Of a DNA stretch of 64,000 nt, positions 52,330 to 63,537 are shown in pieces. The DNA comes from Hetaerina americana (taxonomy: Eukaryota > Arthropoda > Insecta > Odonata > Calopterygidae), in NCBI GenBank assembly GCA_022747635.1, contig JAKTNV010000194.1, positions 1 to 64,000 on the forward strand, written 5' to 3'. Below the pieces are notes generated by a model. It saw only the letters and a list, made by a program, of their open reading frames with translations. It made no database searches and was not told the origin of the DNA. Position 1 is the stretch's first letter; the number at the start of each line of letters is the position of its first letter. The translations under genes were made by a program, and so were the position numbers.

Positions 52330-55172
52330 TGTGGTTCAGTATTTGCCGGTTTTCTTATTGCAAATTTTCAAAGCAGCTTATTGTTGTCCTTTAGGCAGAA
52401 TGTAATCATTTTTCTAATGCTTGTTAGCTTCTCTTCCCTACTGTTCTATAAGAGTTGTCGCTCTGTCTCATAGAATACACAGTCCTCCACTCTTAAGTTC
52501 TGCTGTCTTCTTTTCCACAGTTACACAGAGGGGTAAAACATTTCCCTATGAAGTGTAAGTAGGAGTTGAAGTTCCCATGTCCAGTTAACACTTGTGTGCT
52601 TGCTGAGGAGTGTTTAATATTTAATTTTATCTAGTCATCTATGTTCAGAAATATACGGTGCGTTTTCCTTCCCTTTTCTGTTCTGTTCCACTCATCGTTC
52701 CATTCTCTGTGTGTTTCCTCTCTCAGAAGTCTTTTTAATTTTGATATTTGTACTGCATTTTCTGCATCTTACGAGAGGTTAAAATACTCTATGTGTAATT
52801 TTTTCCTCCATTTGTTTAGAGCAATTCTTTCCCAAATTCGGTATTTTAGAGGTGGAGTTGCAGCCACTAGTGGAATAGCTGTTGCACATTGCTATCAAGC
52901 AGTCTCCTTTAGCTTTCTCTCGAATCTTGCGAGATTGACTCTGTGGGACCAAATTTTGCACCTATAAGTGACTATGGGTATTATTACTCCCTCATAAATG
53001 TTTTCCATTGGTTTGAGGCCATATGTAAAACAGCAAAGCCTTCTTGTGGCACCAAAGATAGTTTTAACCTTCGAGCAAGTATAGTTCACGTGAGATTGGA
53101 AGGTAAGTTTATCATCTATGTGTTACCGAGGTATTTAAAGGTCTTCGTTCTCTTTAGCTGTTTCCCATTGATTTTACATGCCGGGTTTCTTAATATACTT
53201 GCTCCTAGGGTCATGTATTGGCTTTTTTTATGGATAACTTCAGTTTGTTACTTTTTGCCCAGGTTTCTAGGATAAGTAGAGTTTTTTTCCGCCCACATTT
53301 CCAGCCCTTTTCTGCTGTTTCCAGGGATAGTTACAGCAATGTCATCGGCATATGCGATAATATCACACCTATCCGGGAGTTCTTCTCTTAAAAGCAAATT
53401 GGTTAAGAGGTTCCACAAGGTTGAGCCAAGAACCGAACCCTGTGGGTACCCCTTTGTGGCTACTTTAGAGAACTTGAGGTGTTTGCTGGAGTATTCTATC
53501 ACGCGGTTGGTAAAATAATTTTTGACTAATTTTATTAGATTGTTTGAGACCCTTATATATTTTAGTTCTTTAATTATGGATGGCCGCCAGACAGAATCAA
53601 AAGCGCCTTTTAAATCTATAAAAACCACCACGGTGTATTTGCAATTGTTGGTAGTTAGTCTCACCAGTTAAGTCATGGCATCAATTGTGCTTCTCCCTGG
53701 AGTAAACCCGTATTGCTTGGGGTGGTAGATCTGGCATTCCCCAGTCTCTTCTATAATTCTCTTTTTAATTAGTCTCTCCATTAACTTTCCCAGCTCTGGG
53801 AGGAGAGTGATTGGTCGGAACGCTTCAGCGTTCGCTGGGTCCTTATGCTTATCCTTTACAATAGCGTGTAGCTTCCCAAGTTTCCAGGTGTTCAGAAAGT
53901 ATGAGAGGACTATACAATCATTAATGATATTGGTTAGCTCTCCTGAGATAGGCTGTCACAGTTTTCTTATTACAGTACCCGGAATCTGGTCGTGGCCGGG
54001 AGCTTTGCCATCTCTTATCAGGTAGATGGCTTCACTGACTTCCTCGTCTGAGAAGAGCCTTGCGGTGCTTTTCTCAAGCGGTTCATTGTACATTCTCCTG
54101 GTATACTTGTGGTAACAATTATCTGATTGATCATCATCAGGTAGAAGGGTGTCCAACATTTTGTCCATCCATTCTTCAATCAGCATTACCTCTCCCTTGT
54201 CATTTCGTCTAGTCCCTGGTATTGTTGGGAGTTTCAGTTTATGTCAGAAAAACTTGTAGATAAAGCCCCAGGAGTTGTCTCCAAAGTTTTGTCTAGCAAA
54301 CTTTCTCCAAGCATTTTCTTTGGATTTTTTAATACGTTCCTCATATATCCTTAGCTTTGCTAGGTATCTCAGACAATGGATTCCTCTGTCCTCGTTTCGA
54401 CTCTTTTGGAAGATGGTTCTCAGTTTGTGGACTTGCTTTTTGAGGTTGTTTAGGCCATCATTCCACCAAGGATGAGTTTTGCCTCTGTAATATCTTACTG
54501 GAATACTTGTTTTCATGGAGTTTTTTATAGCTTTAGTTAGTCTTGCTATATTGAGATCTATTTGCTCCATTGTTGGTGTCCATGGAGTATTCCCTTCCGA
54601 GGCTACTAGTTCGTTCAGGAAGGTTTCCTCAGATTTTTCCCAATCGGCATTTCTCAGTATATATCTCATTGTGGGTGTATCCCTGTAACTAGCTTCTTTA
54701 ATGTCGAAGGTAATCAATTGGTGGTCACCGGTAATCTTCCCTGGCTGGACTTTCCAGTTGGTGATGTTTCGGATGATTTGGCTTTACCGATGGTCAGGTC
54801 TGTTGGATTTGCCATTCGGACTGGAGAAGGTAAACGGTTCTCCGATACAGTTAGTAATGTAAAGGTCTTCAGCTAGGACTAGTTCTTCAATTAATCTTCC
54901 TCTTGAGTCCGTAAACCTATGAAACCAGGTTTCACTTTTGGCATTACTATCTGTACATAGTAAGATTTTATGACTTCGATTTTTCTTATGTATTCTTTGA
55001 ACGGTTTGATACACCTACTCGGAGGAAAATATGCACTTATTATTATTATTGAGCTTTTCCCTGACGTTATCACAGCGACTGCATGGTAGTCGTCGCGGTA
55101 AGGTGTTAACTCAAGAACGTCTAGGCTGTTGTTAAATAAGATAATGCTGGCGAAAACCTTATTTGCTGGATT
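52330..55172 (-). pseudogene. R1-clade ORF2, endonuclease end, RT and C-terminus
   Basis: Minus strand, many frames. Next to the CR1 insertion: NPANKVFASIILFNNSLDVL, AVITSGKSSIIIISAYFPPS, CTDSNAKSETWFHR, DSRGRLIEELV (endonuclease). Then the linker with THPWWNDGLNNLKKQVHKLR (54,470). RT: IRDGKAPGHDQIPGTVI (53,970), VVFIDLKGAFDSVW, KGYPQGSVLGSTLWN and AYADDIAV (about 53,340). Then IFGATRRL, IYEGVIIPIVTYRCKIW (52,950), and a C-terminal GHGNFNSYLHFIGK..PLCNCG knuckle at about 52,510-52,580. The order and motifs are those of R1 elements. Degenerate, not active. Confidence 0.83.
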
Positions 55173-56096
55173 ACTTCATCTACATCTACATAATACCCCG
55201 CAAGCCGCCGCAAGGGCGTGTGGCGGGGGGTGTTAGGTCACCAACCGTAAAAAGGAAAAATACCACATGCAAAAAAACAACACGGAAAATTACACCCACA
55301 GCAGCGCACACACTCATGCAAAAATCCCTTTATCCAATACTCATGCAAACACATATACCGCAAAACAACTAAAAAACTGCACCTCATGATGCAGCACGAA
55401 AGCCATCCAACAACACGCAAGCCAGGACAAAACAAGCAAGAAATTGAAACACCACATGAAAATGCACCACGAAACACTCTATCCCCAAGAGTCTGTAAAA
55501 GGCAGGAAATGCGACCCAACGTTGCAGGTAGCAGGAATTTCCCCCCGCGGAGAGGGACGAGGGATTGAAAGGGAAACTTAAAAACAGATGAACAGAACAC
55601 GAATGAGGTCATTCGGAAACAATGGGTTAGTGGAAGAAAATGCATTTAAATACAACTAATTATTTTTTAGACGCTGAGGGTGGCAAGTGGAATTTTTGCT
55701 ATCTATAACCCTGCAGTTGCTATCCCGTATTGTCCGTGGGAAGAAGGAGTCCTTGAGTCGGCTAGTTCTGGCATCTATTTCCCGAATTTTATATGCATGA
55801 TCCAAGCGACCAATGTATGTAGGAGTACGAATAATTTGCGAGACCTCGGTGCTGAAACATGCGGATCTAAATTTATTTAATAATTTCAATCTTGCATTGA
55901 ATCGTCTCTCTTCCAATGATTCCCACCCCAAATCCATAAGCATTTCGGCGACGCTTTTCGTTTTATCGTAGGAATTTTTTACAAAACGGGCTGCCCGGCG
56001 TTGAACCTTCTCAATTTCCCGAATGAGACCTTTTTCACTCGGATCCCACACGCTGCATGCGTATTCTAAATGAGGCCTTACAAGAGCGTGGTAACA
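55173..56096 (-). mobile_element. CR1-like fragment d, nested inside the R1 endonuclease
   Basis: 924 bp on the minus strand. The 3' end (catctacatctac on the plus strand, then the GC-rich ccgccgcaagggcgtgtggcgg) is at 55,173. The coding end (VRPHLEYACSVWDPSEKGLI, KVQRRAARFVKNSYDKTKS) runs 56,096-55,656, followed by the full 3' UTR. The 5' truncation lies at about 56,096, inside the RT C-terminal region. The R1 endonuclease reading is split by it. It is the same subfamily as copy c. Confidence 0.85.
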
Positions 56097-56270
56097 AGCA
56101 CAAGCAAGGTACTTGGGATGCTTCTTGCCCGCATTCCCATCCCTCGTATTTTCCAGGTCTTTTGCTCTCCCGGTCTGATGATGTTCTCTCTCCCTCAGTT
56201 CTAATGTGGGCGCTTTGGCTCGTTGGGTGTTTATTTGCCCTATTTTGAGAATATGTTGATTATTCTCCAT
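56097..56270 (-). pseudogene. R1-clade ORF2 start (endonuclease N-terminus)
   Basis: ATG at 56,270, overlapping the end of ORF1, then HILKIGQINTQRAKAPTLEL, the characteristic R1 endonuclease beginning. It is cut by CR1-like fragment d and continues at 55,172. Confidence 0.8.
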
Positions 56271-57384
56271 AGTCTATCGTACCGACTAGCCACTCCAACT
56301 TACTCTGAATGATAGGGCATTTGTTGTCATGGGAATTGTGGTCAAATTTCCCGTTTCCAGCTTCCACACAATTTATACAATTTGTACTGCTTCCTTTTTC
56401 ATTGCATTGCCTCGAGTCATGTTCCCCAGAGCAATGACTGCAGGTACTCTTATCACTCTTACATTCTTTTGCTAATTGTCCAAATTTCTGGCAAATATAG
56501 CATTGCAGAATTGTAAGGTGGTCGTGGACTTGGTGTGATTCATAGCCTTTATACACTCTTTTTTTGTCAGTAGTCTTTTCCTGGCCCTGGCGTCAACTTC
56601 TAACACCCAGTTTACTCTTGTGGCTTCTCTTTTACCAAATTTATACCTTAGAGCTACCTCGCTTTCTTCAGATAGGTCATTCTGCAGTTTGATACACTTA
56701 AGTACTTCTTCTTCCTTAAGTGTCTCTTTGACTCCCGTTATAAGGAGACGCGGCTTATTCCTTTCCTCTTTTTCCATTATCAGTTCTCTCTATCGGAAAC
56801 AGTCGCAGCTTTTTAGTTTTTCCTCCAAATCAGAGTCGTTTGATTCTACCTTAATACCTCTATTCCTTATTCTTGCTCTTCTTAGAATTTTTATTCCCTT
56901 CTCTTTCGGATCTACTAGGTTTATAAGTTCCTTCTTTGTGTCTTCGCTGGTCTCGATCTTTTTACAATCGTCGGGTGAGAATATTAGAACGCTCTTTGAT
57001 TATTTCGTAATTATTCGCTTTCTGCTGGGAAGTTCTACCTTAGTACCCTTCGAATCCAGCTTTCGAGCTGATACTATTTCGTAGAATGATGCTTCTTTCC
57101 TTGCTTGTGTCGGTATTTTTGCGATTTCTTCGCGTATTTCGCTTCTGATGATATGTGTTTTCCCAAGGATTTCGTCGGTTGTCGCTTTAGCTATCAGAAT
57201 GTTATTCACTAATGTGGCCACACTGTCAAAACAGCCGAAGAGAGCACCAACACAGCTCATAAGTCCCCTTTTTTACCCTTGGCGATTCTTTCATTTGCTA
57301 TCATTTGTTTGAGCTCGTTTACCTTAGTTTCAATTTTAAGTTTGATAGAGGAAAGGTCCTCACCCGGGCCGTTTTCCGAAGCCA
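56260..57384 (-). pseudogene. R1-clade ORF1: Gag-like protein with zinc knuckles
   Basis: Minus strand. An ATG at about 57,384 (MASENGPGEDLSSIKLKIET) begins a coiled-coil-like acidic/basic stretch that is broken at about 57,255. It resumes in another frame (MSCVGALFGCFDSV, KIPTQARKEASFYEIV). At 56,777-56,472: PRLLITGVKETLKEEEVLKCI, an RRM-like Gag region. At 56,500-56,300: CYICQKFGQLAKEC, CSHCSGEHDSRQC, CINCVEAG. The stop at 56,260-56,262 overlaps the ORF2 start (TATGGAGAATAA). Layout and knuckles fit the R1 clade. Confidence 0.78.
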
Positions 57385-58737
57385 TGTTCAATAATTGCAT
57401 GCTCACTCTAATTTCATATGTTGTTTTGGCCTGGGCTCATACTAAACATGCATACTGAGGTCACACTCAGGTCAGCAGGTCACAATTAAATTCTCACTTC
57501 ACTAATTAAAACACACGCAAAGATATCTGGTTAGTGTCTCCCAAATGCGTCATGTACAAGTATATCGCCCGCCGTTACGGAGGAATCGGCTATTTCCGCT
57601 CTTAAAGTCGTCCAATCTTCACTTAATTCACTACGGTAGTTAACACTAATACTTACAATTAGTACGCTGAGTTTGGCTGTCATATAGTCAGCCGTTCGGA
57701 AGTTATCGTCACTTCTGGTCTGTGGCCACGTGTTCCGGTTCACCTTAAAGGTCGTCTGATCGCCACCAAATTCACAACACAGGTTAACTTTTAAAACACC
57801 ATTCTAACTCTTAAATATAATTAAGCTCACTGAACCGGTTCCCGAGTACTTCGGTAAAATCCGGTTTTTTAGAGGTATCTTGAAAAATCAACTACAACAT
57901 TGTTTGTCTTTTTAGCTACCACTACTCTTCTGTTAAAGAACAGAACATTCGGGCACTTAACAAAGACACAAAACTTTATATCCCTTCACTATTTACTTTG
58001 AAAACACAGTTTTAAAAGACTAACTTGTTCGCTGCCGCTCGGATCGACACTACGGAGCTCCTTGCCGGCACGCCCGCCCAGTTCAACCAAGGAGATTGTA
58101 CTCCCGGGGAGGAGGGTTGAAGGTTCTCGGAGGAGAACCTCCTCGTAATGGCCGAAGGTCGAATCGGCGCCGCGGAAGAATAGAGCAATGCACTCACGTT
58201 GGCCTCCCCTATCCCATCCCAGGGCACAACCTCCCCGTTCTGTCACGAGGGACGGTCACTCCGACCTCGCTCCCTCGGCCTCTGGCTCTCGGATGCAACT
58301 AACAAGCATCTTTATCTAGTACTTATTGATTTTGAGCCAACCATTTGTTCACATATATGTGGATTTTGTATTACAGATTATAAGTTATTAAGGGAGACAT
58401 ATTCAGAGAAAGCAAAAATCCGAGAGACAATTTGACTTAGGAATAATGATGGGAGGGCAAATAATTTACGCATACTTTACTTGATTGAAAAATGCAACAA
58501 GAAATTGGTATTTAAATAAGAAGATAATATACAAGCGCAGTAAGAATGCAGTTGTGGCTTCCCAGAATGTTAGGTAGAGCGGCAATGACAGATAAAAACA
58601 GATAAAAATAGCTACGCCATGTTTTATTCGGCCAAAAACAAGAACTTGATAAGACGGGACCGGTTTTTAAATCAGTTTTTAATCAACCAAGCCTGTGTTA
58701 ATTACGAGTACCTGGAGGAGAGATTGTGTAAGCTAAG
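57385..58737. other. Probable R1 5' UTR and unassigned flank
   Basis: No gene supported. 57,985-58,310 is GC-richer and includes short self-complementary parts (aaggttctcggaggagaacctcctcg near 58,120) and may be the 5' UTR. From 58,310 on it is AT-rich and unrecognised. Confidence 0.35.
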
Positions 58738-58925
58738 ATATATTCCTCTCAATTAATAATCTCATTACTGCAATGGCATAACGAATACCTCTTCCCTTCC
58801 AAAATCCAAACAGATCATCCCCTGAGTAATCATTTGCCCTAATCTCTATTCTTTTGTTGACGTCCCTGAGAAAAACTTAAGCTGCGTACGAAATCAAACA
58901 TATTGTTCTATAGTCCTCATATGAT
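58738..58925 (-). pseudogene. Short RTE-like fragment
   Basis: The plus strand tattcctctcaattaataatc ... gatcatcccctgagtaatc ... agtcctcatatgat matches 48,945-49,130 of the RTE-like element (RT finger region) with about 15% changes. It is truncated at both ends. Confidence 0.8.
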
Positions 58926-58929
58926 GTAG

Positions 58930-61176
58930 TCTCTTTTGCCAATCAATTAAACTCTTCACTACCCGAGTTCAAAACCCGCTTAATTCATGTCAACGTGGAA
59001 GAAACTTGGACAGAATTTGTCAATATCATGCAAAAAGGAATCGTAGATTTCATACCTATAAAATACGTTAAAGCAAATCGCAATCCCAGGTGGTACAATA
59101 AAGACGTTATAAAAGCCCTTCGAAAGCAGAGAATGCTACACCCTAGGGTAAAGAGGGCACGCGTGAACACATCATCCCCTGAGAATAAACAATTGTGGGA
59201 CACATATAGATCCTCTAAAATTTAAACCAAAACACAATTACGTAGCGCCTTACTGGACTTTAAACGCAAAGTACTTTGCGAGCACTTGGACACTGACCCC
59301 AAAACTTTCTGGTCATATGTTAGGGAAGTAAACGGGAGTAAACAAACCGTGGCTTGCTTAAGGGATTGTAGCAATATAATTCATACAGACAGCGATGGTA
59401 AAGCTAACATCCTAAATTCATTCTTCCGAAGCGTTTTCTCGAATGATGTTGCCACCGCATATCTCCAAGAATCAATACATACACTACCCATGGAAAAAAT
59501 AACAGTGGACCAACAAGGAATTCTAAAATTGCTTAAGGAGATTAAACCCAACAAATCCCCGGGTCCCGAAAATATACCAGCTAGGGTAATAAAACATTTA
59601 GCTCCAAACATTGCCCCGTACCTTGAATTCATATTTAACAAATCTCTCACAGAGTGCAAAGTACCTATGATTTGGAAAACCGCGTAAATAACACCTATTT
59701 TTAAAAGAGGTGACAGGGAGGACCCCAGTAATTACAGACCTATATCTCTCACTTCTATCTGTTGCAAAATCTTAGAGCACATAATTGTCAGTTCAATAAT
59801 GAGACACCTTGATAACATTAACTTTTTAAGTGGCAATCAACACGGATTCAGGAAAACCCGCTCTTGCGAAACCCAATTAGGATTATTTACACATGATTTA
59901 CTTTTATCGGGTGAGAGAGGTAGGCAAGTGGATGCCATCTTCTTAGATTTTCAAAAGGCATTTGATAAGGTCCCACATGGTAAACTCATTTATAAATTAA
60001 AGGTCGCGGGTATAAACAAGGGCGCCAAAAGTTGGGTTAAAGATTTTCTTTCAGAGCGGGAACAGAGGGTAGTCCTTGATGGCGCTAGTTCCGACAGCGT
60101 TCGAGTCACGTCGGGGGTACCTCAGGGAAGTGTAATCGGCCCGTTGCTTTTCTTGATTTTTGTTAACGATTTGAACCGCGAAGTGAAAAGTAAAATTAGG
60201 ATGCTCGCGGATGACACGGCGATCTATCGGGAGATATCTGGGGATGAAGATCGTTTTATTCTAGCGCAGGATTTAGATTGCATTACTAAATGGTGTTCTA
60301 ACTGGGGATTGACACTAAATTATAATAAATGTTCGGTGGTAAATTTCTTTAAAAGATCAACCGGATCTGCTTATAAATTAGCTGGAGGTGACCTAGCAGT
60401 AGGTGATACGGTAAAATACCAAGGTGTCACATTCACAAAATACTTAACTTGGGGGACTCACATACGTAAAGTCTGCGGTCAAGCATCTAAAAAATTGGGA
60501 TTCATTAGACGCATTGTCGGAAAAAGTGACTCGAAGGTCAAAGAACGTTGTTACCACGCTCTTGTAAGGCCTCATTTAGAATACGCATGCAGCGTGTGGG
60601 ATCCGATTGAAAAAGGTCTCATTCGGGAAATTGAGAAGGTTCAACGCCGGGCAGCCCGTTTTGCAAAAAATTCCTACGATAAAACGCAAAGCGTCGCCGA
60701 AATGCTTATGGATTTGGGCAGGGAATCATTGGAAGAGAGACGATTCAATGCAAGATTGAAATTATTAAATAAATTTAGATCCGCATGTTTCAGCACCGAG
60801 GTCTCGCAAATTATTCGTACTCCTACATACATTGGTCGCTTGGATCATGCATATAAAATTCGGGAAATAGATGCCAGAACTAGCCGACTCAAGGACTCCT
60901 TCTTCCCACGGACAATACGGGATAGCAACTGCAGGGTTATAGATAGCAAAAATTCCATTTGCCACCCTCAGCGTCTAAAAAATAATTTGTTCTACCTAAA
61001 GGCATGCTCTTCCACTAACCTTAGGTTTTTAGTTATAATAACCCATTCTTTCCGAATGACCTCATTCGTGTTCTGTTCATCTGTTTTTAAGTTTCCCTTT
61101 CAGTCCCTCGTCCCTCTCAGCGGGGGGAAATTCCTGCTACCTGCAACGTTGGGTCGCATTCCTTGCCTTTTACAGC
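58930..61176 (+). mobile_element. CR1-like element c, 5'-truncated, frame broken by two stops
   Basis: Plus strand. One frame runs from about 58,990 to past 61,000, broken only by TAA at 59,223-59,225 and TAA at 59,685-59,687. Motifs: NPRWYNKDVIKALRKQR, FWSYVREVNG, NKSPGPENIPARVIKHL, NYRPISLTSICCKILEH, NQHGFRKTRSCETQLG, FLDFQKAFDKVPH, SGVPQGSVIGPLLF, MLADDTAIY (Leu before ADD where copy a has Phe), KYQGVTFTKYLTW and VRPHLEYACSVWDP. The endonuclease is lost. The 3' UTR is cut at 61,176 by element b. The last 80 codons of the frame are 3' UTR. Confidence 0.88.
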
Positions 61177-61626
61177 CTCATCTACATCTACATCTACTTA
61201 ATACCCCGCAAGTCGCCGCAAGGGCGTATGGCGGGGGGTGTTAGGACACCACCCGTAATTTAGAAAAGAAAAAGAAAACCGCATGCAATAACCACAAAAT
61301 CATGTATAAAAAAAACATTGCATACATTCATGCATGAACACTTACACCCCACACACATGCAAACACTCAATCTACACCTTACATACACATGCACCTGAAA
61401 GTATACCTAACATCTCTATAGTGTTTAATTTTGTTCCGACTTGTAAATTCAACGTTTTTAATATTTTTAAAGTGACTTCGGTTTCTTGCTATTATGATTT
61501 CTGATTGTTCGGGGAAAGAATGAGTATTTGTACCTATCTGTCTTGGAATCTATCTCCCTTAGTTTATCTTTGTGGTCTGATCTACCTAAGTAGTGTGGGG
61601 CCATTATAATTCCTTCAGTGTCGTAG

Positions 61627-61947
61627 TAGTTTTGAGGGGAGGCGACCGACAGCTAAGGTCATTTGCGCCATAGGGGATGGACAGGAAAGGATGAAGGGTG
61701 GAGAGAAACCCGGCGTCGGCATTAGCCTACTCTTTACGAAAGGCGCCAAGGGGTCCGCAGTTTAACGTCCCATCCGACGGACGGCGTACTCACTCAAAGT
61801 GCCCTCCACAAAGCACCTCAAGTAGGGATCGAGATACCTCTGAAAAATATTCAACACCGCCGGGATTTGAACCCGCGCCCTCAGGGTGGGAAGCCAGTAC
61901 GTTAGCCCCCGCACCATCTCGATCCCCCTTATCCTTCAGTGTCATAG
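61627..61947 (-). mobile_element. tRNA-derived SINE with target-site duplication in CR1 element b
   Basis: Flanked by tccttcagtgtcgtag (61,611-61,626) and tccttcagtgtcatag (61,932-61,947), a 16-bp duplication with one change; the uninterrupted site is in element a at about 38,375-38,395. On the minus strand the head (61,929-61,855) is tRNA-like with a B box GGTTCAAATCC. The body contains the segment gtttaacgtcccatccgacggacgg, which looks like a conserved SINE core, and ends with tagt-type sequence. Confidence 0.85.
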
Positions 61948-63452
61948 TTAAACTCGTTTGTTCTGAACCTTTCTTAGCCTCGCTTGTTCTCTCCGCACTT
62001 CAAGTGGTTCCCAGCCTAAATCCCCTTAGAGACCTGTCACACTTGTGTTTTTATCATAACAATTTTTAACGAATCTAGCGGATTTTCTCTGGACTTTATC
62101 TAATTCTTTTTGCCAAATTTTCTCCCACGGATCCCAAATACTTGCGGCATATTCCAAATGAGGTCTAGCTAGAGCAAAATAACACCTCTCTTTAACTTTT
62201 TCATTACATTTCCCCACCACCCGTTTTATGAAGCCAATTTCTTTAAAGCTGATCCGCATATTGTCCTGATATGTTCTCCCCATGAAAGGCGTGGTGTTAG
62301 AACAACCCCCAAATATTTAACTTGATTTGCCGTAGTCCATACTGATCCCTCTATTTTGTAGTTTATATCCTGTTCCTCGCTTCCTTTATTCCAAAATTTC
62401 AAAACTGCACATTTATCTATATTAAGTGTTATTCCCCATTTATTGCACCATTCCGAGATATTGTCTAAGTCTCTAGAGAGTAGCTCGCGATCTAGTTGGC
62501 TTCTTATTTCCCTGTATATCACCGTGTCGTCAGCAAATAACCTTAGATTGCTACTAACGTGTGTGCTTAAGTCATTTATGTATATTAAGAACAGAAGAGG
62601 CCCTATTACACTTCCCTGGGGGACGCCCAAAGTAACATCTCTCTCCGTTGAGCACAACACACATATGACTAATATTTGTTTGCGGTTTGACAAGAAGTCT
62701 CTAATCCAATTAATTATTTTCTCATTGATCCCATAGTATTTAAGTTTATGTAACAATTTATTGTGTGGGACTTTGTCGAAAATTTTTTTGAAATCCAGGA
62801 ATACTACATCGGCTTGTGTTTTGTTTTCTCCCGATCTAAGTATATCGTGAATGAAGAGACCAAGTTGTGTTTCGCAAGATCTGCTTTTCCTAAATCCGTG
62901 CTGGTTGTGGATTAGTATTTTCCTACTATCAAGAAATCTCATAATGTTAGTGACAATAATGTGTTCCAATATTTTACAAGAGATCGATGTTAAAGGAATG
63001 GGTCGGTAATTGGTTGGTTTATCCCTATCGCCGCCTTTCTAGATGGGAGTTATATGGGCTAGCTTCCAGTCGCGAGGCACTGAGCCTTCTATCGATTTTA
63101 GAAAAACAATATGTAAAAATGGGGCAATGTCTTCAGCTAACTCCTTTAATATTCTAGCAGGTATTTCTTCCGGACCAGGTGCCTTGTGTGCTTTGATACT
63201 ACGGAGCAGATGTACTATTCCCTGCTTGGTCAGTGTAAGATCGCTCATGTGTTCCCCGGGTGGGTGTGGAGGATCGTTTGGTGCGTTTGTGTTTTTGTTG
63301 TAGACGCTCTGGAAAAAATGGTTTAAAATATTTGCCTTTTTCACGCTATCTGTAATGATTTCTCCATTTTCCGTCTTCAAAGAGTGAACAGTGGGACGTT
63401 TACCCTGTATTTCCCTAACATAGGACCAGAATGACTTTGGATTTTCCTCAAG

Positions 63453-63537
63453 ATATTCGCTTAGTTTAATCTTAGCTTAATTAATCATGATATTCCACCA
63501 TATCACGCCTGAAACGTCTCTTTTTATATTCGCTTAG
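63453..63537. repeat. 73-bp insert with 12-bp duplication in CR1 element b
   Basis: atattcgcttag occurs at 63,453-63,464 and 63,526-63,537; element a has it once (about 36,850). The 61 bases between are not from CR1. A severely truncated retroposon insertion is the simplest reading. Confidence 0.75.

Noticed and set aside
55238..55645. 135-codon minus-strand ORF rich in Cys and Phe
   Set aside because: It lies in the 3' UTR of CR1-like fragment d and matches the corresponding non-coding part of copy c.
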